Shown here: positions 33,349 to 44,291 of the stretch, in pieces
How positions within the stretch are numbered: position 1 is the first letter of the stretch
Layout: each line of letters begins with the position of its first letter
Assembly (NCBI RefSeq): GCF_003581615.1
Contig: NZ_QXFH01000070.1
Location: 682,001-746,000, forward strand
From: Flagellimonas lutimaris
GTDB lineage: Bacteria > Bacteroidota > Bacteroidia > Flavobacteriales > Flavobacteriaceae
Length of the DNA: 64,000 nucleotides
Reading direction: 5' to 3'
The notes under the pieces: generated by a model
What the model saw: only the letters and a program-made list of their open reading frames with translations
Databases searched by the model: none
What the model was told of the DNA's origin: nothing
Program-made: the position numbers and the translations under genes

Positions 33349-34158
33349 TCAGGAAATTATGGGTGTGGTAAAACTCTGATTTTTATCCAAGAAATTTTTA
33401 CTCAAAACTATCTTGCCCTTTTTTTGGAACGATTCTGTTTCGTAAGAAGGGGTGGGTAATCCTCTTTTTTGTGCTTCTTCAAAATAATATACCTGCTTTT
33501 TGGGATGATGAGGATATACCCCGTTGAAAACTTCTCCCCAATAGCTTTGCTCTAAAATGGTTAGGATCATATGGATGCAATCTTTGCTGTGGATCAAGTT
33601 GATGGGATGATTTCCATTACTAAGATGCTCTTTGCCAGATAGGGTGGTTACAGGATGCCTATCAGGCCCTATTAAACCGCCAAAACGAATGATGGTGGTT
33701 TTGAAACCTTTTTCGTTGGTAAAGAGGTTTTCGCATTCCACTAATTGTTTGCCCGATTCGGTGACAGGTTCCAGCGGAGAACTTTCTGAGACTTCTCCTT
33801 CGGCATTTCCATAAACAGCGGTGCTGCTTACGAATATAACATTGGAAACTTCACTTTTTCTGATTGCGGCAATCAGGAATTTCATTTTTTCCACAAAACT
33901 TTCGGTATGTTTCCCCCTAAGTTTGGGCGGTATATCAATGATCAAGGTTTCAATATTGGATAGAAAACCTTCGATGTTACCTTTGATTCCATCTTCCGAA
34001 AGGTTTATTTGATAAGGTATGATTTTCTCATTTTGTAAAACCTCCAATTTATTGGAAGATGTGGTAGTGCCTTTTACATTGTATCCTTGCTCAATCAATT
34101 TTTGAGCCAAGGGAAACCCTAGCCATCCGCAGCCTAAAATGCCAATATTTTTATTCAA
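33349..34158 (-). CDS. YeeZ-like SDR NAD(P)-dependent epimerase
   Basis: 269 aa. N-terminal Rossmann motif ILGCGWLGFPLAQKLIEQGY and SSTAVYGNAEGEVSE are typical of the YeeZ branch of extended SDRs. The catalytic YxxxK is not evident (ESGKQLVECENLF in its place), as is common in this branch. Substrate unknown. The start overlaps the stop of the M28 peptidase gene by 8 nt, so they are cotranscribed. Confidence 0.82.
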   Translation of the reverse strand: MNKNIGILGCGWLGFPLAQKLIEQGYNVKGTTTSSNKLEVLQNEKIIPYQINLSEDGIKGNIEGFLSNIETLIIDIPPKLRGKHTESFVEKMKFLIAAIRKSEVSNVIFVSSTAVYGNAEGEVSESSPLEPVTESGKQLVECENLFTNEKGFKTTIIRFGGLIGPDRHPVTTLSGKEHLSNGNHPINLIHSKDCIHMILTILEQSYWGEVFNGVYPHHPKKQVYYFEEAQKRGLPTPSYETESFQKKGKIVLSKNFLDKNQSFTTPIIS

Positions 34159-36421
34159 ATCGCAAGGTTTTTATGGTCAATATAGCATCATTTAGGACAA
34201 ATGGCATCGGAATACTATTTTTTGGCCGCTCTGGAATGCTAAAATCGGGATGGGTCAAGAGGTTATTGGAAGCTTCGTACAAAGTAAGCTCCAAAACGGA
34301 ATCTTTTGGAAACTCCAATTGCAACTCCGTGAAATCATTGTTGGTGATATAGTGAGTTACCAATTTGCTTCTTCGGTTTTGGAGGAAGTAGGAAGATAAT
34401 TCAATCCGATTTACCTTGGCGGACTTCATACCAATAGGATTTGTAAATACTTCCAGTCTGTTCACATCCCTTTTTGGGGTTATGCAAAGTTCAATCATCC
34501 TGTTGTCTCCAATGATGGTATCCATTACGGTATCAATGTAGGGCAATGGAATATCCTTTTTGGGTGCATCGGCCACATAGCTAAGATTTGTACGGTATTT
34601 ACTGGAAATAGTCTCTGTATTGGGTTTTCTTTTGTTCTCTCCAATGAATTGTCCGTTCCAATCGATCAATACGTTATCGTAGGTAGCCCAATGCGTGGAA
34701 TCGGTATCTGCATTAAAAACATATAATAAGCTACTCGGTTTTGGTCTTTCTTCATTAAAATCAGATTGAATATGGCTGGTTATTCCGAATGCAAAGAACA
34801 GGAACAAGAACAGATACGCCAACCTTCCTTTACTCTTTAACTGACCAAAAAAGGGAAGCACCAAGAAGAAAAGCAATGTTGTAAAGAGGGTTGCGGCCAC
34901 CATCATTTTTAAACCAAGGCCAACGGGGAACATTTTGATGAATGGCGAATAAATTAGTACCGCTGGCAATGCCAAAAACACCATGAGAAACGGATTTGGC
35001 TTTTCTTGATTTAGGGTTACGAGAAGACCTGCCAATAAGCCGTAGAGGGGAACAATAAAAAAGCTTGCCCCCTTTAAATATTGAGCTACCAATCCGCAGA
35101 TAAGCAACCAAATAATTATGGGTGCCACCAATAAATTGGGGGTAGTTGTTTTTCGGAATTTATGATAGCTATAAAAACAAATAAACAGGGAAAACATCAC
35201 ATACACTGCGATGTAGGTGTGTCCGTTGTAGGTGAAGCCATGCAGCATATCTTTAAATCCAGGGTACCACCAAGTGATTATGGACCAACAAAAATATCCT
35301 AAAACCCCATTCACGATTAACGTAATCAGTACGGGTACAAATCCCTTAAAAATATCCTTGATGTTGAGTTTTTTCTTTTTGAAACCCCAAAACAGCAATG
35401 CTATAAATGCCAAAACTGCAAAAACGAACATGGGCCAAATCCATTCATAGGGGTAGGAGACAAGTTTGAAGAAGGGCATATTAAAATAGACGTAATCGTT
35501 CAAACTTTTAAGGTTGTCCAAATCGGCATTGCTAAAATAGATGAGTAAAGGCATTAAATAACTCCCTTGATGTGCCAAGGTGTTACGGTCCAGTCGTTCG
35601 TATGTATCCAAAGCAGTGTGATAATCAAAATGATCATCTATGAACGCAAAGTTAAAGCCCTCGATATCGCCATCTTCCCTAAAAACGGTAAGGTCGGTAT
35701 CATTGGGGAGCATCTTGTAAATACTGTAAGCGAGTGAATTGGCTACGGGATATAGAGGATTTGCTTTGGTAAACTCCTTGATCAATGTGCCGTTGCCACG
35801 GTTGGTTTCAATGAGCATGTAACTGGGTCCTCCACTACCTCGAGCCTCAAAATTTAGGGCAAGCCCCACATCTTTGGCCCACGGATGGTTGTTCACAAAA
35901 ATGTCGGCCCCGTTGAGTCCAAGTTCCTCTGCATCCGTTATTAAGATAATAATATCATTTTTAGGAGTCTTGTTCTCGCTTAAAAATGCTCTAATCCCTT
36001 CTAAAATGGTCGCTATGCCACTACCGGCATCACTAGCTCCATAGGATGAGTGTGGATTGCTATCGTAATGAGAAAGCAAAAGAAGTGCTTTACCTTTGTT
36101 GCTACCCTTGATTCTAGCCAAAATATTGGTGGCTTTACTTAAGTTACCCCAATTCCCTGCAGTATATCCCTCTTGCATAGTTGTTTCCAAACCCATTTTT
36201 TTCAGTTCGGAAATGATATAGCTTTTGGCTCTTTCATGTCCTGGAAAACCAACAGCATGGGGTTCTTTGGACAACTCTTTTACATGTTCTAAGGCCCTAT
36301 CGGTAGAAAAGGAATCCGTTGATACATCTTCGTTGGCTTTATAAGCGGGCATAAGAGATTTGAAACTCCAATACACAGCAATAAAAAGCAGAATGAGGGC
36401 AAGGGTTCGGGAAAACTTCAT
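34151..36421 (-). CDS. M28-family peptidase with C-terminal membrane domain
   Basis: 756 aa. One N-terminal membrane segment, then a periplasmic M28 aminopeptidase domain with zinc ligands H118 (LLSHYD), D131 (GASDAGSG) and the catalytic pair E165-E166 (DAEELG). After residue ~310 come about eight membrane segments and a final soluble beta-rich domain (~560-756). This architecture resembles ER-metallopeptidase-like membrane M28 proteins found in Bacteroidota. It trims peptides outside the inner membrane; specificity unknown. Confidence 0.87.
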   Translation of the reverse strand: MKFSRTLALILLFIAVYWSFKSLMPAYKANEDVSTDSFSTDRALEHVKELSKEPHAVGFPGHERAKSYIISELKKMGLETTMQEGYTAGNWGNLSKATNILARIKGSNKGKALLLLSHYDSNPHSSYGASDAGSGIATILEGIRAFLSENKTPKNDIIILITDAEELGLNGADIFVNNHPWAKDVGLALNFEARGSGGPSYMLIETNRGNGTLIKEFTKANPLYPVANSLAYSIYKMLPNDTDLTVFREDGDIEGFNFAFIDDHFDYHTALDTYERLDRNTLAHQGSYLMPLLIYFSNADLDNLKSLNDYVYFNMPFFKLVSYPYEWIWPMFVFAVLAFIALLFWGFKKKKLNIKDIFKGFVPVLITLIVNGVLGYFCWSIITWWYPGFKDMLHGFTYNGHTYIAVYVMFSLFICFYSYHKFRKTTTPNLLVAPIIIWLLICGLVAQYLKGASFFIVPLYGLLAGLLVTLNQEKPNPFLMVFLALPAVLIYSPFIKMFPVGLGLKMMVAATLFTTLLFFLVLPFFGQLKSKGRLAYLFLFLFFAFGITSHIQSDFNEERPKPSSLLYVFNADTDSTHWATYDNVLIDWNGQFIGENKRKPNTETISSKYRTNLSYVADAPKKDIPLPYIDTVMDTIIGDNRMIELCITPKRDVNRLEVFTNPIGMKSAKVNRIELSSYFLQNRRSKLVTHYITNNDFTELQLEFPKDSVLELTLYEASNNLLTHPDFSIPERPKNSIPMPFVLNDAILTIKTLRFE

Positions 36422-36543
36422 GGTTCAGCGTTGTTGAAACTTAAATGTATGAAATTATGAAAGGTTCTCATATTTTGATAGTTAAAATTAGGTTATTCGC
36501 TAAAAAAAGCTATATTTATTATTCAACTTTAAAATCTAACCTT

Positions 36544-37014
36544 ATGGCAATCAAGAGTTTTCAAGGCGTACGAAGCAAGGAGGAGAACAAGAAAAAATAC
36601 GACGCCCCTATTTTGGTGGAGGATTATATGACCAAAAAATTGATCACCTTTTCTCCTGACCAATCCATTTTGGAAGTAATGGAGACTTTTGCCAAACACC
36701 ATATTTCTGGTGGCCCTGTTCTGGACAACAATGGTTTTCTGGTAGGAATCGTTTCCGAGGCAGATTGCATGAAACAGATTTCCGAGAGCCGATATTTTAA
36801 TCAACCTATTTTGGACAAGAGCGTGGAGCGTTTTATGACAAAAAACGTGGAAACGGTACCTCACGATATGTCAATTTTCGATGTAGCCGGTGTTTTTGAT
36901 AGACACAACAGGCGCAGGTTGCCCGTAATGAAAAACGATATTTTGGTCGGGCAAATAAGTAGAAAAGATGTGGTAATAGCTGCCCTAAAACTAACATCCC
37001 ATAGCTGGAAATAA
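36544..37014 (+). CDS. CBS-domain pair protein
   Basis: 156 aa from ATG 36544 (MAIKSFQGV). The frame extending to 36445 adds a leader with no support. Two CBS motifs: residues ~27-80 (VEDYMTKKLITFSPDQSILEV, GGPVLDNNGFLVGIVSEAD) and ~95-150 (VERFMTKNVETVPHDMS, RRRLPVMKNDILVGQISRKDV). CBS pairs bind adenosine nucleotides and regulate partners. No fused effector domain, so it works on another protein, not identifiable here. Confidence 0.87.
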   Translation: MAIKSFQGVRSKEENKKKYDAPILVEDYMTKKLITFSPDQSILEVMETFAKHHISGGPVLDNNGFLVGIVSEADCMKQISESRYFNQPILDKSVERFMTKNVETVPHDMSIFDVAGVFDRHNRRRLPVMKNDILVGQISRKDVVIAALKLTSHSWK

Positions 37015-37015
37015 T

Positions 37016-37369
37016 TTATTCCCTTTTTACGATCATGTAATAATCATTGTCTAGCGGAAGATATCCTAAATCGTAGACAAAAAAGTAGGTACTGCCTTTT
37101 TTGGTCGTGTACAGGTTGGTGATGTATTCAAAATCGAATCCCTTATCCAACAATCTCATTTTTGTTGTTTTTGTTTTTCCGTCTTTGAGTGGAAAACTAT
37201 CAAGTATTCTATAGTTTTTGCGTAGTTTATTGTTGATGTTGCGTACCAAGTTCTTACTATCTCGGTTCAGTAGATTGTTATAGGCATTCCTGCAATGGTC
37301 GGAACAGTATTTTTGGTCGATGCGGCCAAGTAACTTTTCGCCGCATACCAGGCATTTTCTTTCGGACAT
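37016..37369 (-). CDS. Small zinc-ribbon protein
   Basis: 117 aa. The N-terminus carries CLVCGEKLLGRIDQKYCSDHC, a CxxC...CxxxC zinc-binding ribbon. The rest is basic then beta-rich with a conserved-looking end (YFFVYDLGYLPLDNDYYMIVK). Likely binds nucleic acid or protein; function unknown. It lies 9 nt from the pentapeptide-repeat gene in the same direction. Confidence 0.78.
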   Translation of the reverse strand: MSERKCLVCGEKLLGRIDQKYCSDHCRNAYNNLLNRDSKNLVRNINNKLRKNYRILDSFPLKDGKTKTTKMRLLDKGFDFEYITNLYTTKKGSTYFFVYDLGYLPLDNDYYMIVKRE

Positions 37370-37378
37370 AGGATAAGA

Positions 37379-37951
37379 TTAGGTCACCACAATATCAAAC
37401 TTTTTTAATAAACCTATTAATCCATCTTTACTAAAATGGGTTTTCTTCACTTGGTTGATGGATGGATCTATATTGAAATTTAAAGCTGAGGAAAAATCAG
37501 CTTGTTCAAGATCAGTATTCTCAAATATCGCGTTTTCAAAATCACAATTCGGGAACTCGGCCTGTTTCAAGTGTGCATCGGCAAAGTCGGTTTGATGGAG
37601 CCTGCAATCATGAAATTGTATGTTGGGCAAGTTCATACCAACAAAAGATGCAACGGATAGATTGCACCCAATGAATTTTAGGGATAACAATAAATGGTTA
37701 CAGGTTTCAAACTGAAGCCCTACCATTTTGCAATCCTCAAAGGTTACGACGTTAAAAATGGTGTGTGCAATATTGGCATTTGTGAAATCACATCCTTCAA
37801 AAGTGCATTCCACAAAATTCTGATTGTCCAAAAATCCCTTGGAGAAAAGGCAGTCCACAAAACTGCAATTTTCGTAATCGCCCTTGGGCAATTTATTTTG
37901 CGTATAATCCTGTTTTGTGAACTCCTGATCTGACCAAAAGGATCCTGCCAT
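37379..37951 (-). CDS. Pentapeptide-repeat protein (Qnr/McbG-like)
   Basis: 190 aa made largely of A(D/N)LxX-type pentapeptides: FVDCLFSKGFLDNQNFVE, CTFEGCDFTNANIAHTIF, CRLHQTDFADAHLKQAEF, TDLEQADFSSAL. These fold as a right-handed beta-helix. Some members (Qnr, McbG) mimic DNA and protect gyrase; others have no known role. Start overlaps the preceding stop by one base (TAATG), so it is translated with the 1049-aa protein upstream. Confidence 0.86.
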   Translation of the reverse strand: MAGSFWSDQEFTKQDYTQNKLPKGDYENCSFVDCLFSKGFLDNQNFVECTFEGCDFTNANIAHTIFNVVTFEDCKMVGLQFETCNHLLLSLKFIGCNLSVASFVGMNLPNIQFHDCRLHQTDFADAHLKQAEFPNCDFENAIFENTDLEQADFSSALNFNIDPSINQVKKTHFSKDGLIGLLKKFDIVVT

Positions 37952-40900
37952 TATTCTCCTGTTAAAATAATGGCTGGTATTTCCAGTGCTTTGAACATAT
38001 CATTATAATCTTTCATGCCACTGCCCACAATGGCATTTTTCTCATCTTCAAAAGTTTTCCATTCGGCCATGTTGTCCCTAAACAACTCTTTGGCACCTTC
38101 GGTTACTTTTGGTTCCGGCACATCGATAAAACCTCTCAAATGCATAAAATCGGCATTTAACTTGCTGCTGAAATTAACCACATCTTGGAAGGTTTTTTGC
38201 TTGGGTTGAATCAAGTTCTCTTCCCAAGTATTGATTCGTTCCAAAAGGGTATCTCCCTTCTCAAGCAACTCTTTTGCACTTTCGTTGTCTTTAAGCAATT
38301 CCTTATATTTTTCAAGTTGACTTTTGGCCGTACGCATTTGGTTGACCGCTTTGTGCATGTTCACCAAAGTTTCATCGATTCTAGTTAGATAGGATTGCTG
38401 CTCCGCATAATCAGCAGGTGAAGCATCGATTAATGGGTCCTCCAATACTATTGCATTGGTCTCCACTGTCTCGTTCTCCATAGTAAGGCGAAGCGTGTAT
38501 GTGCCAGGGGCCACTCGCGAACTTCCGTAACCATCAAAACCAAAAACATTCTCAATGGCAGGTGAAGGTTCACGGTAAAAATCCCAAGTGAATCGATTAT
38601 ATCCTTTTGCTGCAGGTAAAACCTTTGGTTTTGATGGCCCACCTGGCCAGCTTTTAAAATCTTTTGGTGCTTGATTCGTGTAGGATCTGATCACTTTACC
38701 TCCAGATAACACTTCTAGCTTCAGTTCGGTGGAATCTAATTTTTTGGGCAAGTAATAATCGAAAGTGACTCCAGATTTTGGGTTCTGACCCACGCCTGGA
38801 ACATACTCGTCATTGCTACCGTTAAAAATACGGTAAGATGGTTTTGGCGTCACAATTTGAATCGAGCTTGCCGGTATTAAACTATTCTGAATCGCCCCCA
38901 AATCATCCAATATCCAAAAGGCTCTTCCCGCTGTGGCAGCTACCAAATCATTATCTTGAATAATTAAATCATTGATAGGGACCACTGGTAAATTCAGTTG
39001 CAAGGGTTGCCAATGTTGGCCATCATCCAAAGACACATATAGGCCTGTTTCTGTACCTGCATAAAGTAATCCTTTTTGCTTTTTATCCTCTCGGACCACT
39101 CGGGCAAAAGTGTGTTCTCCATCAATCCCGTTGGTGATTTTGGTCCATGTTTGACCATAATCCGTGGTTTTGAAGATGTAGGTGTCCAAATCCATGAACT
39201 TATAACGCATCAAAGTAATGTATGCCGTTGCAGGATTATGAGGAGATACTTCAATACTGTTGATGATGCCTTCCTTGCTATTTGGAGGAGTAATATTTTC
39301 CCAAGTATCGCCACCATTTTTAGTAATGTGAACCAATCCATCATCAGAACCGGCATAAAGAACCCCTTCTTCATGGGGAGATTCTGCCAAGTACATGATG
39401 GTATTGTAATTTTCTCCACCTGCCGCTTCGTTAGTGTATGGGCCACTTCCTGGGCCCTGCTTTTCAATTTCGTTTCGAGTTAGGTCAGGACTCACTACAT
39501 CCCAGCTATACCCGCCATCTTTTGTTCGGAACACTACGTTACCGGCATGGTAGATGGTATTACGGTCGTGTGGTGAACTAATAATGGGGGCATTCCAATT
39601 GTAGCGGAACTTAAAATCCTTCGGAATGTTACCTAGACCCAATTCAGGGTATTCTTTAATAGGTTTTGCTTCGCGGGAAGCCTTTACCCACTTTTCAATG
39701 ATTCCTTGATAACAACCACCGTATACAACTTCGGGATTATCTGGGTCAAAAGCCAAATAGGCACTTTCACAACCAGCAACCGGGTACCAATCTTTCCAAT
39801 CGATACCCCTATCTCGTGTGCGGCTGGCTATGGCCACGGAAGAGTTGTCCTGTTGTCCTCCGTACACATTGTAGGGCACTAAATTATCCGTGATGACTCG
39901 GTAAAACTGTGAGGTTGGTTGGTATTGTTGCGAACTCCAGCTGACACCTCCGTTGTTGGAAATATTGGCACCACCATCGTTGGAGTTGACCATGATTTGG
40001 TTGTTTTTGGGATGAATCCATAAATCATGGTTATCGCCATGAGGGGTAGAAACGGGTGTAAAGGTTTTTCCTCCATCAATGGATTTGGTCACGGGAGCAT
40101 TGAGTACATATACGATGTTTTCATCTTGCGTATCCGCAAAAATCTCCATGTAGTACCAAGACCGTGCAATATTGATTCGGTTCTTATTGGTCTGTTTCCA
40201 GGTCTTTCCAGCATCGGTACTCTTGTATACCCCGCCTTTTTCACCTTCGGCTTCAAGTACGGCATATACCACATCTGAATTTGCCCTGGAAACAGAGATA
40301 CCTGATTTTCCAAATTCCTTTGGAAGTCCCTTTTCCATTTTATCCCAAGTAGTTCCACCATCGGTGGATTTATAGAATCCAGAAGAGGCTCCTCCAGAAG
40401 TAATGGTCCACGGGGTTCTTTCATGTTGCCACATGGCCGCATATAAAATAAGCGGGTTGTTCATGTCCATACTTAGGGATGAAGCTCCTGTAATATCGTC
40501 GACATAAAGCACTTTTTCCCAAGTTTCCCCTCCGTTGGTGGAGCGGTAAATACCACGGTCTTCGGATGGCCCATATTGGGCACCTTGTGCCGCAATAAAA
40601 ATAATGTCGGGATTGGTCGGGTGGATAATCACATCGGAAATATGACGAGTATGGTCTAAACCGATATGTTTCCAAGTTTTTCCAGCGTCGGTGGATTTGT
40701 AAACACCATCGCCCATAGAGGTCATAACACCACGAGCTGCATGTTCTCCCATTCCGGCTATCACAATGTTGGGATTGCTTTCGGAAACGGCAATATCACC
40801 TACGGTACCTGTTTTTAGGAATCCATCGGAAACGTTTTTCCATGTGATACCGTCATCGGTGGTCTTCCAGATACCCCCGCCTGTGTTTCCCATGTAGTAG

Positions 40901-41100
40901 GTATGGGGCTGGCCCACAACACCAGTAGAGGTAACACTTCGTCCACCTCGGAAAGGGCCAATGTTACGCCATTTTAGCCCTGGAAAAAGGGAATCGTTTA
41001 CTACAATAGATGGTTGGTCTGATTTTTTGCTTCGTCGTTGTGCATCCATGGGATGCAATGCCAATAACATGGCACATAAAAGTAGAGGTCTTAGTTTCAC
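37951..41100 (-). CDS. Secreted VPS10/sortilin-like BNR-repeat (beta-propeller) protein
   Basis: 1049 aa with signal peptide (cleavage near PMDAQR). Many BNR/Asp-box repeats of the form [23 protein letters not shown] and [11 protein letters not shown] between residues ~50 and 740 form one or two large propellers. A C-terminal region after ~770 has a beta domain and a helical bundle (~920-1030). Similar proteins are annotated as sortilin-like or glycosyl hydrolase (exo-alpha-sialidase) in flavobacteria, but no sialidase catalytic set is evident. Likely extracellular binding or structural; no T9SS tail. Confidence 0.85.
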   Translation of the reverse strand: MKLRPLLLCAMLLALHPMDAQRRSKKSDQPSIVVNDSLFPGLKWRNIGPFRGGRSVTSTGVVGQPHTYYMGNTGGGIWKTTDDGITWKNVSDGFLKTGTVGDIAVSESNPNIVIAGMGEHAARGVMTSMGDGVYKSTDAGKTWKHIGLDHTRHISDVIIHPTNPDIIFIAAQGAQYGPSEDRGIYRSTNGGETWEKVLYVDDITGASSLSMDMNNPLILYAAMWQHERTPWTITSGGASSGFYKSTDGGTTWDKMEKGLPKEFGKSGISVSRANSDVVYAVLEAEGEKGGVYKSTDAGKTWKQTNKNRINIARSWYYMEIFADTQDENIVYVLNAPVTKSIDGGKTFTPVSTPHGDNHDLWIHPKNNQIMVNSNDGGANISNNGGVSWSSQQYQPTSQFYRVITDNLVPYNVYGGQQDNSSVAIASRTRDRGIDWKDWYPVAGCESAYLAFDPDNPEVVYGGCYQGIIEKWVKASREAKPIKEYPELGLGNIPKDFKFRYNWNAPIISSPHDRNTIYHAGNVVFRTKDGGYSWDVVSPDLTRNEIEKQGPGSGPYTNEAAGGENYNTIMYLAESPHEEGVLYAGSDDGLVHITKNGGDTWENITPPNSKEGIINSIEVSPHNPATAYITLMRYKFMDLDTYIFKTTDYGQTWTKITNGIDGEHTFARVVREDKKQKGLLYAGTETGLYVSLDDGQHWQPLQLNLPVVPINDLIIQDNDLVAATAGRAFWILDDLGAIQNSLIPASSIQIVTPKPSYRIFNGSNDEYVPGVGQNPKSGVTFDYYLPKKLDSTELKLEVLSGGKVIRSYTNQAPKDFKSWPGGPSKPKVLPAAKGYNRFTWDFYREPSPAIENVFGFDGYGSSRVAPGTYTLRLTMENETVETNAIVLEDPLIDASPADYAEQQSYLTRIDETLVNMHKAVNQMRTAKSQLEKYKELLKDNESAKELLEKGDTLLERINTWEENLIQPKQKTFQDVVNFSSKLNADFMHLRGFIDVPEPKVTEGAKELFRDNMAEWKTFEDEKNAIVGSGMKDYNDMFKALEIPAIILTGE

Positions 41101-41163
41101 GAGTTAGTTGGAATTAGTTATTCCGTTAAAGATACTAATTCAACTTATTCCAATGAAACTAAA

Positions 41164-41655
41164 TCACTTAACTCTTTTATACGCAAATAGGATTTCTTCT
41201 TGGTTTCCGTCCTCTTCTATTAGAACCCAAACATTCATTTGGTTGTCACTTATCTTTTCCATAGTGAGTCCTTCAAAATACACTTTGTTTTTTTCGAGTT
41301 TCACTAGTTTAAAATCGATAGTTTCATTCTTTTCTTCCCAACCTTTCATGTTTCCATCAAAATGTTTGAGTTGAAGTATGATGGAATCATCCAATTGTTG
41401 AATGTGGCCCGATTCGTAGAAGGAGACTTTATCATCGTTAACCATTCGGAATACGAACATCATGGAATTGCCCATGGGAGCACTCCAAATTTCTTCGGCA
41501 ACGCCTCCAAATGCTTCTCCGGTCCAATGGCCCTCAATCCATGATACTTCCACGAGATTGGCTTTGGGTGATGACTGGCCTTCGGGCAGTTGCATGGTTT
41601 GTTGCGCAGAAACAAGTCCTGCGCTGAACATAAAAATTAGTGCGATTGATTTCAT
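41164..41655 (-). CDS. Secreted DUF6265-family protein
   Basis: 163 aa with signal peptide (cleavage near LVSAQQ). The family core is recognisable in VSWIEGHWTGEAFGGVAEEIWSAPMGNSM, followed by a lipocalin-like run of beta strands. Function unknown, possibly small-molecule binding. Same direction as the SIMPL-domain gene, 33 nt apart, hence probably one transcript. Confidence 0.75.
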   Translation of the reverse strand: MKSIALIFMFSAGLVSAQQTMQLPEGQSSPKANLVEVSWIEGHWTGEAFGGVAEEIWSAPMGNSMMFVFRMVNDDKVSFYESGHIQQLDDSIILQLKHFDGNMKGWEEKNETIDFKLVKLEKNKVYFEGLTMEKISDNQMNVWVLIEEDGNQEEILFAYKRVK

Positions 41656-41688
41656 GATTGGGTTTTTTGAATGATGAATGCCTTGACA

Positions 41689-42387
41689 TTAATTGGACAA
41701 GGCAAATTTTACATTTACAGTGGTTTCCACCTTTATTTTTTCAAAATCGATATTCAAGGGTTGTGCATTGCCCATATCGGCAGAAACGGCTTTCATCTCC
41801 ATCATGGGAGCTTGATTGTACCTTGGGTAATACTGTGAGTTATCAGCAATATGGATGGCCATGCCCACTTTTTGACCTAGTGGCTTGGTCAAAGCATTGG
41901 CTTTTTGCATCGCTTTTTTTACGGCTCTTGTTTTCAACTCTAGTTCCAGTTCATCCATTTTGGAATACTCAGTTTTTTCGATATTGGTGTTGGCAATGTC
42001 TAATTGTTCCAATGCCATCATAACATCGCCCAGTTCTTTCCCTGAATAGACCAATAGGGAGTACTGTTTGCTTTTGAGCACCTCTTTCTGACGTAGAAAA
42101 TACTTTTTAAAGTTGCTGCCCATATCCTTGATGACCAATTGCTCATCAAGATCAATACCCATGGCTTTAAAGCGTTTGGCCATTTGGTTTTCCTGTTCTT
42201 CGACAGAAACACGGCCTTTTGTATCTTTTTCTTGGATGATGATGTTCAGGTAGATTTTATCAGGAGTTACCATGGTATCTACTCTGGCCTGAGTTTCCAA
42301 ATATGGGGTGTCCAAAAAGTTTTTGGATTGGGCAAAAATTGCCGTTGTGAACAAGACTGTTACTATAAAAAGGATTGTTTTTCTCAT
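41689..42387 (-). CDS. Secreted SIMPL-domain (DUF541) protein
   Basis: 232 aa with signal peptide (cleavage near AIFAQS). The SIMPL domain covers the mature protein: TPYLETQARVDTMVTPDKIY, then NTNIEKTEYSKMDELELELKTRAVKKAMQKANAL and a final strand VETTVNVKFAL. Members are periplasmic, some linked to oxidative-stress resistance; mechanism unknown. Confidence 0.86.
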   Translation of the reverse strand: MRKTILFIVTVLFTTAIFAQSKNFLDTPYLETQARVDTMVTPDKIYLNIIIQEKDTKGRVSVEEQENQMAKRFKAMGIDLDEQLVIKDMGSNFKKYFLRQKEVLKSKQYSLLVYSGKELGDVMMALEQLDIANTNIEKTEYSKMDELELELKTRAVKKAMQKANALTKPLGQKVGMAIHIADNSQYYPRYNQAPMMEMKAVSADMGNAQPLNIDFEKIKVETTVNVKFALSN

Positions 42388-42510
42388 GATTGAATTTTAT
42401 TAAAGGTAAATACTTCACCCTTACGTTCAAAACCTGTGCCGCAATCTTCAAGGTTGATGGATTCATTAAAATCTCTGGATTAACTCAATTAACTTAAGTA
42501 CATTGTGGGT

Positions 42511-43647
42511 ATGAAATTTATTTTGGCACCTGATAAATATAAAGGCTCGTTAACAGGACGCGAATTTTGTGAAACCGTTGCCCTTGGCATCAAAAAAGTT
42601 TTTCCGAATGCGGAAATAATCAGTAGACCTTTGGCTGATGGGGGCGATGGTACCATTGATGTGGTTGCAGATTATCTAAATGCTTCAAAGGTTTCTGTAA
42701 AGGTAAAGGACCCACTGTTTAGAGAAATCACTACACAGTATCTACTTTCTGAAGACAAACAAACAGCATTCATCGAAATGTCCGAAGCATCCGGATATAA
42801 ATTGCTTGAAAAATCCGAGATGAATTGTATGGACACTACAACTTTGGGTACTGGGGGAATGATTGCAGACGCCCTTGAAAAAGGAGCAAAAAGCATTGTG
42901 CTGGGCATAGGGGGTAGTGCTACCAACGATGGGGGAATGGGCATGGCCCAGGCTTTGGGCTATTCTTTTTTGGATGCTTATGGCAATGAATTGGAACCTA
43001 TTGGGAGGAACTTGGAAAATGTATCGGAAATCAATCAAGATAATGTAAACCCGAAGTTGTCCAAGGCAAAAATCCAAGTGGCCTGCGATGTCAACAATCC
43101 CTTTTATGGTGAAAATGGAGCAGCCAAAATCTATGGAGCGCAAAAAGGTGCTTCCATGGAGGATATTGAGTTTTTGGACAAAGGATTGGAAAGTTTTGCC
43201 AAGGTGCTGCAATCTACTTTTGGTGTTGATGTGCAAAATATCGCTGGTGCGGGTGCTGCTGGTGGTGTAGGAGGAGGTGCTGTAGTTTTTTTGAATGCCG
43301 AATTGGCCTCTGGAGTTGATTTGGTGATGGAACTCGCCAATTTTGATGAGGTGTTGAAAGGTGCCGATTGGGTCATTACGGGAGAGGGACAGTTGGATGG
43401 CCAAACTTTTTCGGGAAAAACCATCAGCGGGGTGGTACAATCTGCCAAAAGAGAAAATGTTCCCATTGCTGCCTTCTGTGGTTCCATTGATGTTACCATT
43501 GAAGAGATGCAAAAAATGGGATTGGATTATGCTGTCTCCATTCTAAATCAGATAGGAAACTTGGATGATGCGAAAGCGAAGACTACCGAAAACTTAGAAT
43601 TGGCCAGTTACAATTTTGCGCACTTGGTGAAACTGAGCAAAGACTAG
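42511..43647 (+). CDS. Glycerate kinase (type 2, GlxK/GarK family)
   Basis: 378 aa from ATG 42511 (the GTG at 42505 adds two residues). Starts MKFILAPDKYKGSLTGREFCE and contains RPLADGGDGTIDVV, GIGGSATNDGGMGMAQALG and VITGEGQLDGQTFSGKT, all diagnostic of the family. Phosphorylates D-glycerate with ATP to 2- or 3-phosphoglycerate. Single gene; its stop overlaps the convergent acetyltransferase gene by 4 nt. Confidence 0.92.
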   Translation: MKFILAPDKYKGSLTGREFCETVALGIKKVFPNAEIISRPLADGGDGTIDVVADYLNASKVSVKVKDPLFREITTQYLLSEDKQTAFIEMSEASGYKLLEKSEMNCMDTTTLGTGGMIADALEKGAKSIVLGIGGSATNDGGMGMAQALGYSFLDAYGNELEPIGRNLENVSEINQDNVNPKLSKAKIQVACDVNNPFYGENGAAKIYGAQKGASMEDIEFLDKGLESFAKVLQSTFGVDVQNIAGAGAAGGVGGGAVVFLNAELASGVDLVMELANFDEVLKGADWVITGEGQLDGQTFSGKTISGVVQSAKRENVPIAAFCGSIDVTIEEMQKMGLDYAVSILNQIGNLDDAKAKTTENLELASYNFAHLVKLSKD

Positions 43648-44246
43648 CTCAAATAACTTTTCTTCATTTTATGCTCCAAGGAGGTTTTAACGGTCTTCCA
43701 TTCACTGTTCAAAATGGAAAATACCACGGTATCCCGAAGATTTCCGAATTCATCAACACGGTGATTTCTTAAAATGCCATCCTGTTTGGCTCCCAAACGG
43801 AGTATAGCATTTCTGGAGGGATGGTTGTGGAAGTGGGTCCTAAACTCCACGGCGATACAGTTCAGATTTTCAAAAGCATACTTTAGCAAAAGGTACTTGC
43901 ACTCCGTATTGATTCCGGTGCGTTGTGTTTTTTTGGCATACCACGTGGCCCCGATTTCCACTCTTTTGTTTTTTGCATCCACATTTAAGTAGCGGGTGCT
44001 CCCTACAATGGTGTTGGTTTTTTTGTTGATAATGGCAAAGGGCAATGCGTTTCCCTTTTCTTGCTCGGAAAGTGCCATATCCAAATAGGAATCTATGGTC
44101 TTGGGAGAGGGTACGGAGGTGTACCAAAGTTTCCATAAATTTCCATCCGATGCGGCAAATGCCAAATCCACTTTTTGCGATTTCTGCAAGGGGACGAGCT
44201 TTACCAATTCGCCTTCCAGTTGTATGGGACGTAACCAAGAATCCAT
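43644..44246 (-). CDS. GNAT-family N-acetyltransferase (RimJ/RimL-like)
   Basis: 200 aa. RimJ/RimL-type pattern: LEGELVKLVPLQKSQ at the start, VGSTRYLNVDAKNKRVEIGATWYAKKTQRTGINTE as the acetyl-CoA-binding region, and FRTHFHNHPSRNAILRLGAKQDG near the end. Would acetylate a protein N-terminus or small amine. No substrate evidence. Confidence 0.87.
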   Translation of the reverse strand: MDSWLRPIQLEGELVKLVPLQKSQKVDLAFAASDGNLWKLWYTSVPSPKTIDSYLDMALSEQEKGNALPFAIINKKTNTIVGSTRYLNVDAKNKRVEIGATWYAKKTQRTGINTECKYLLLKYAFENLNCIAVEFRTHFHNHPSRNAILRLGAKQDGILRNHRVDEFGNLRDTVVFSILNSEWKTVKTSLEHKMKKSYLS

Positions 44247-44291
44247 AGGTTGAAATTAAAGTCCAAATATAAGTTTTAATCCATCGAGTTA

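Noticed and set aside
42742-43512. 256-aa minus-strand open frame within the glycerate kinase gene
   Set aside because: Shadow frame; the plus-strand kinase is unambiguous.
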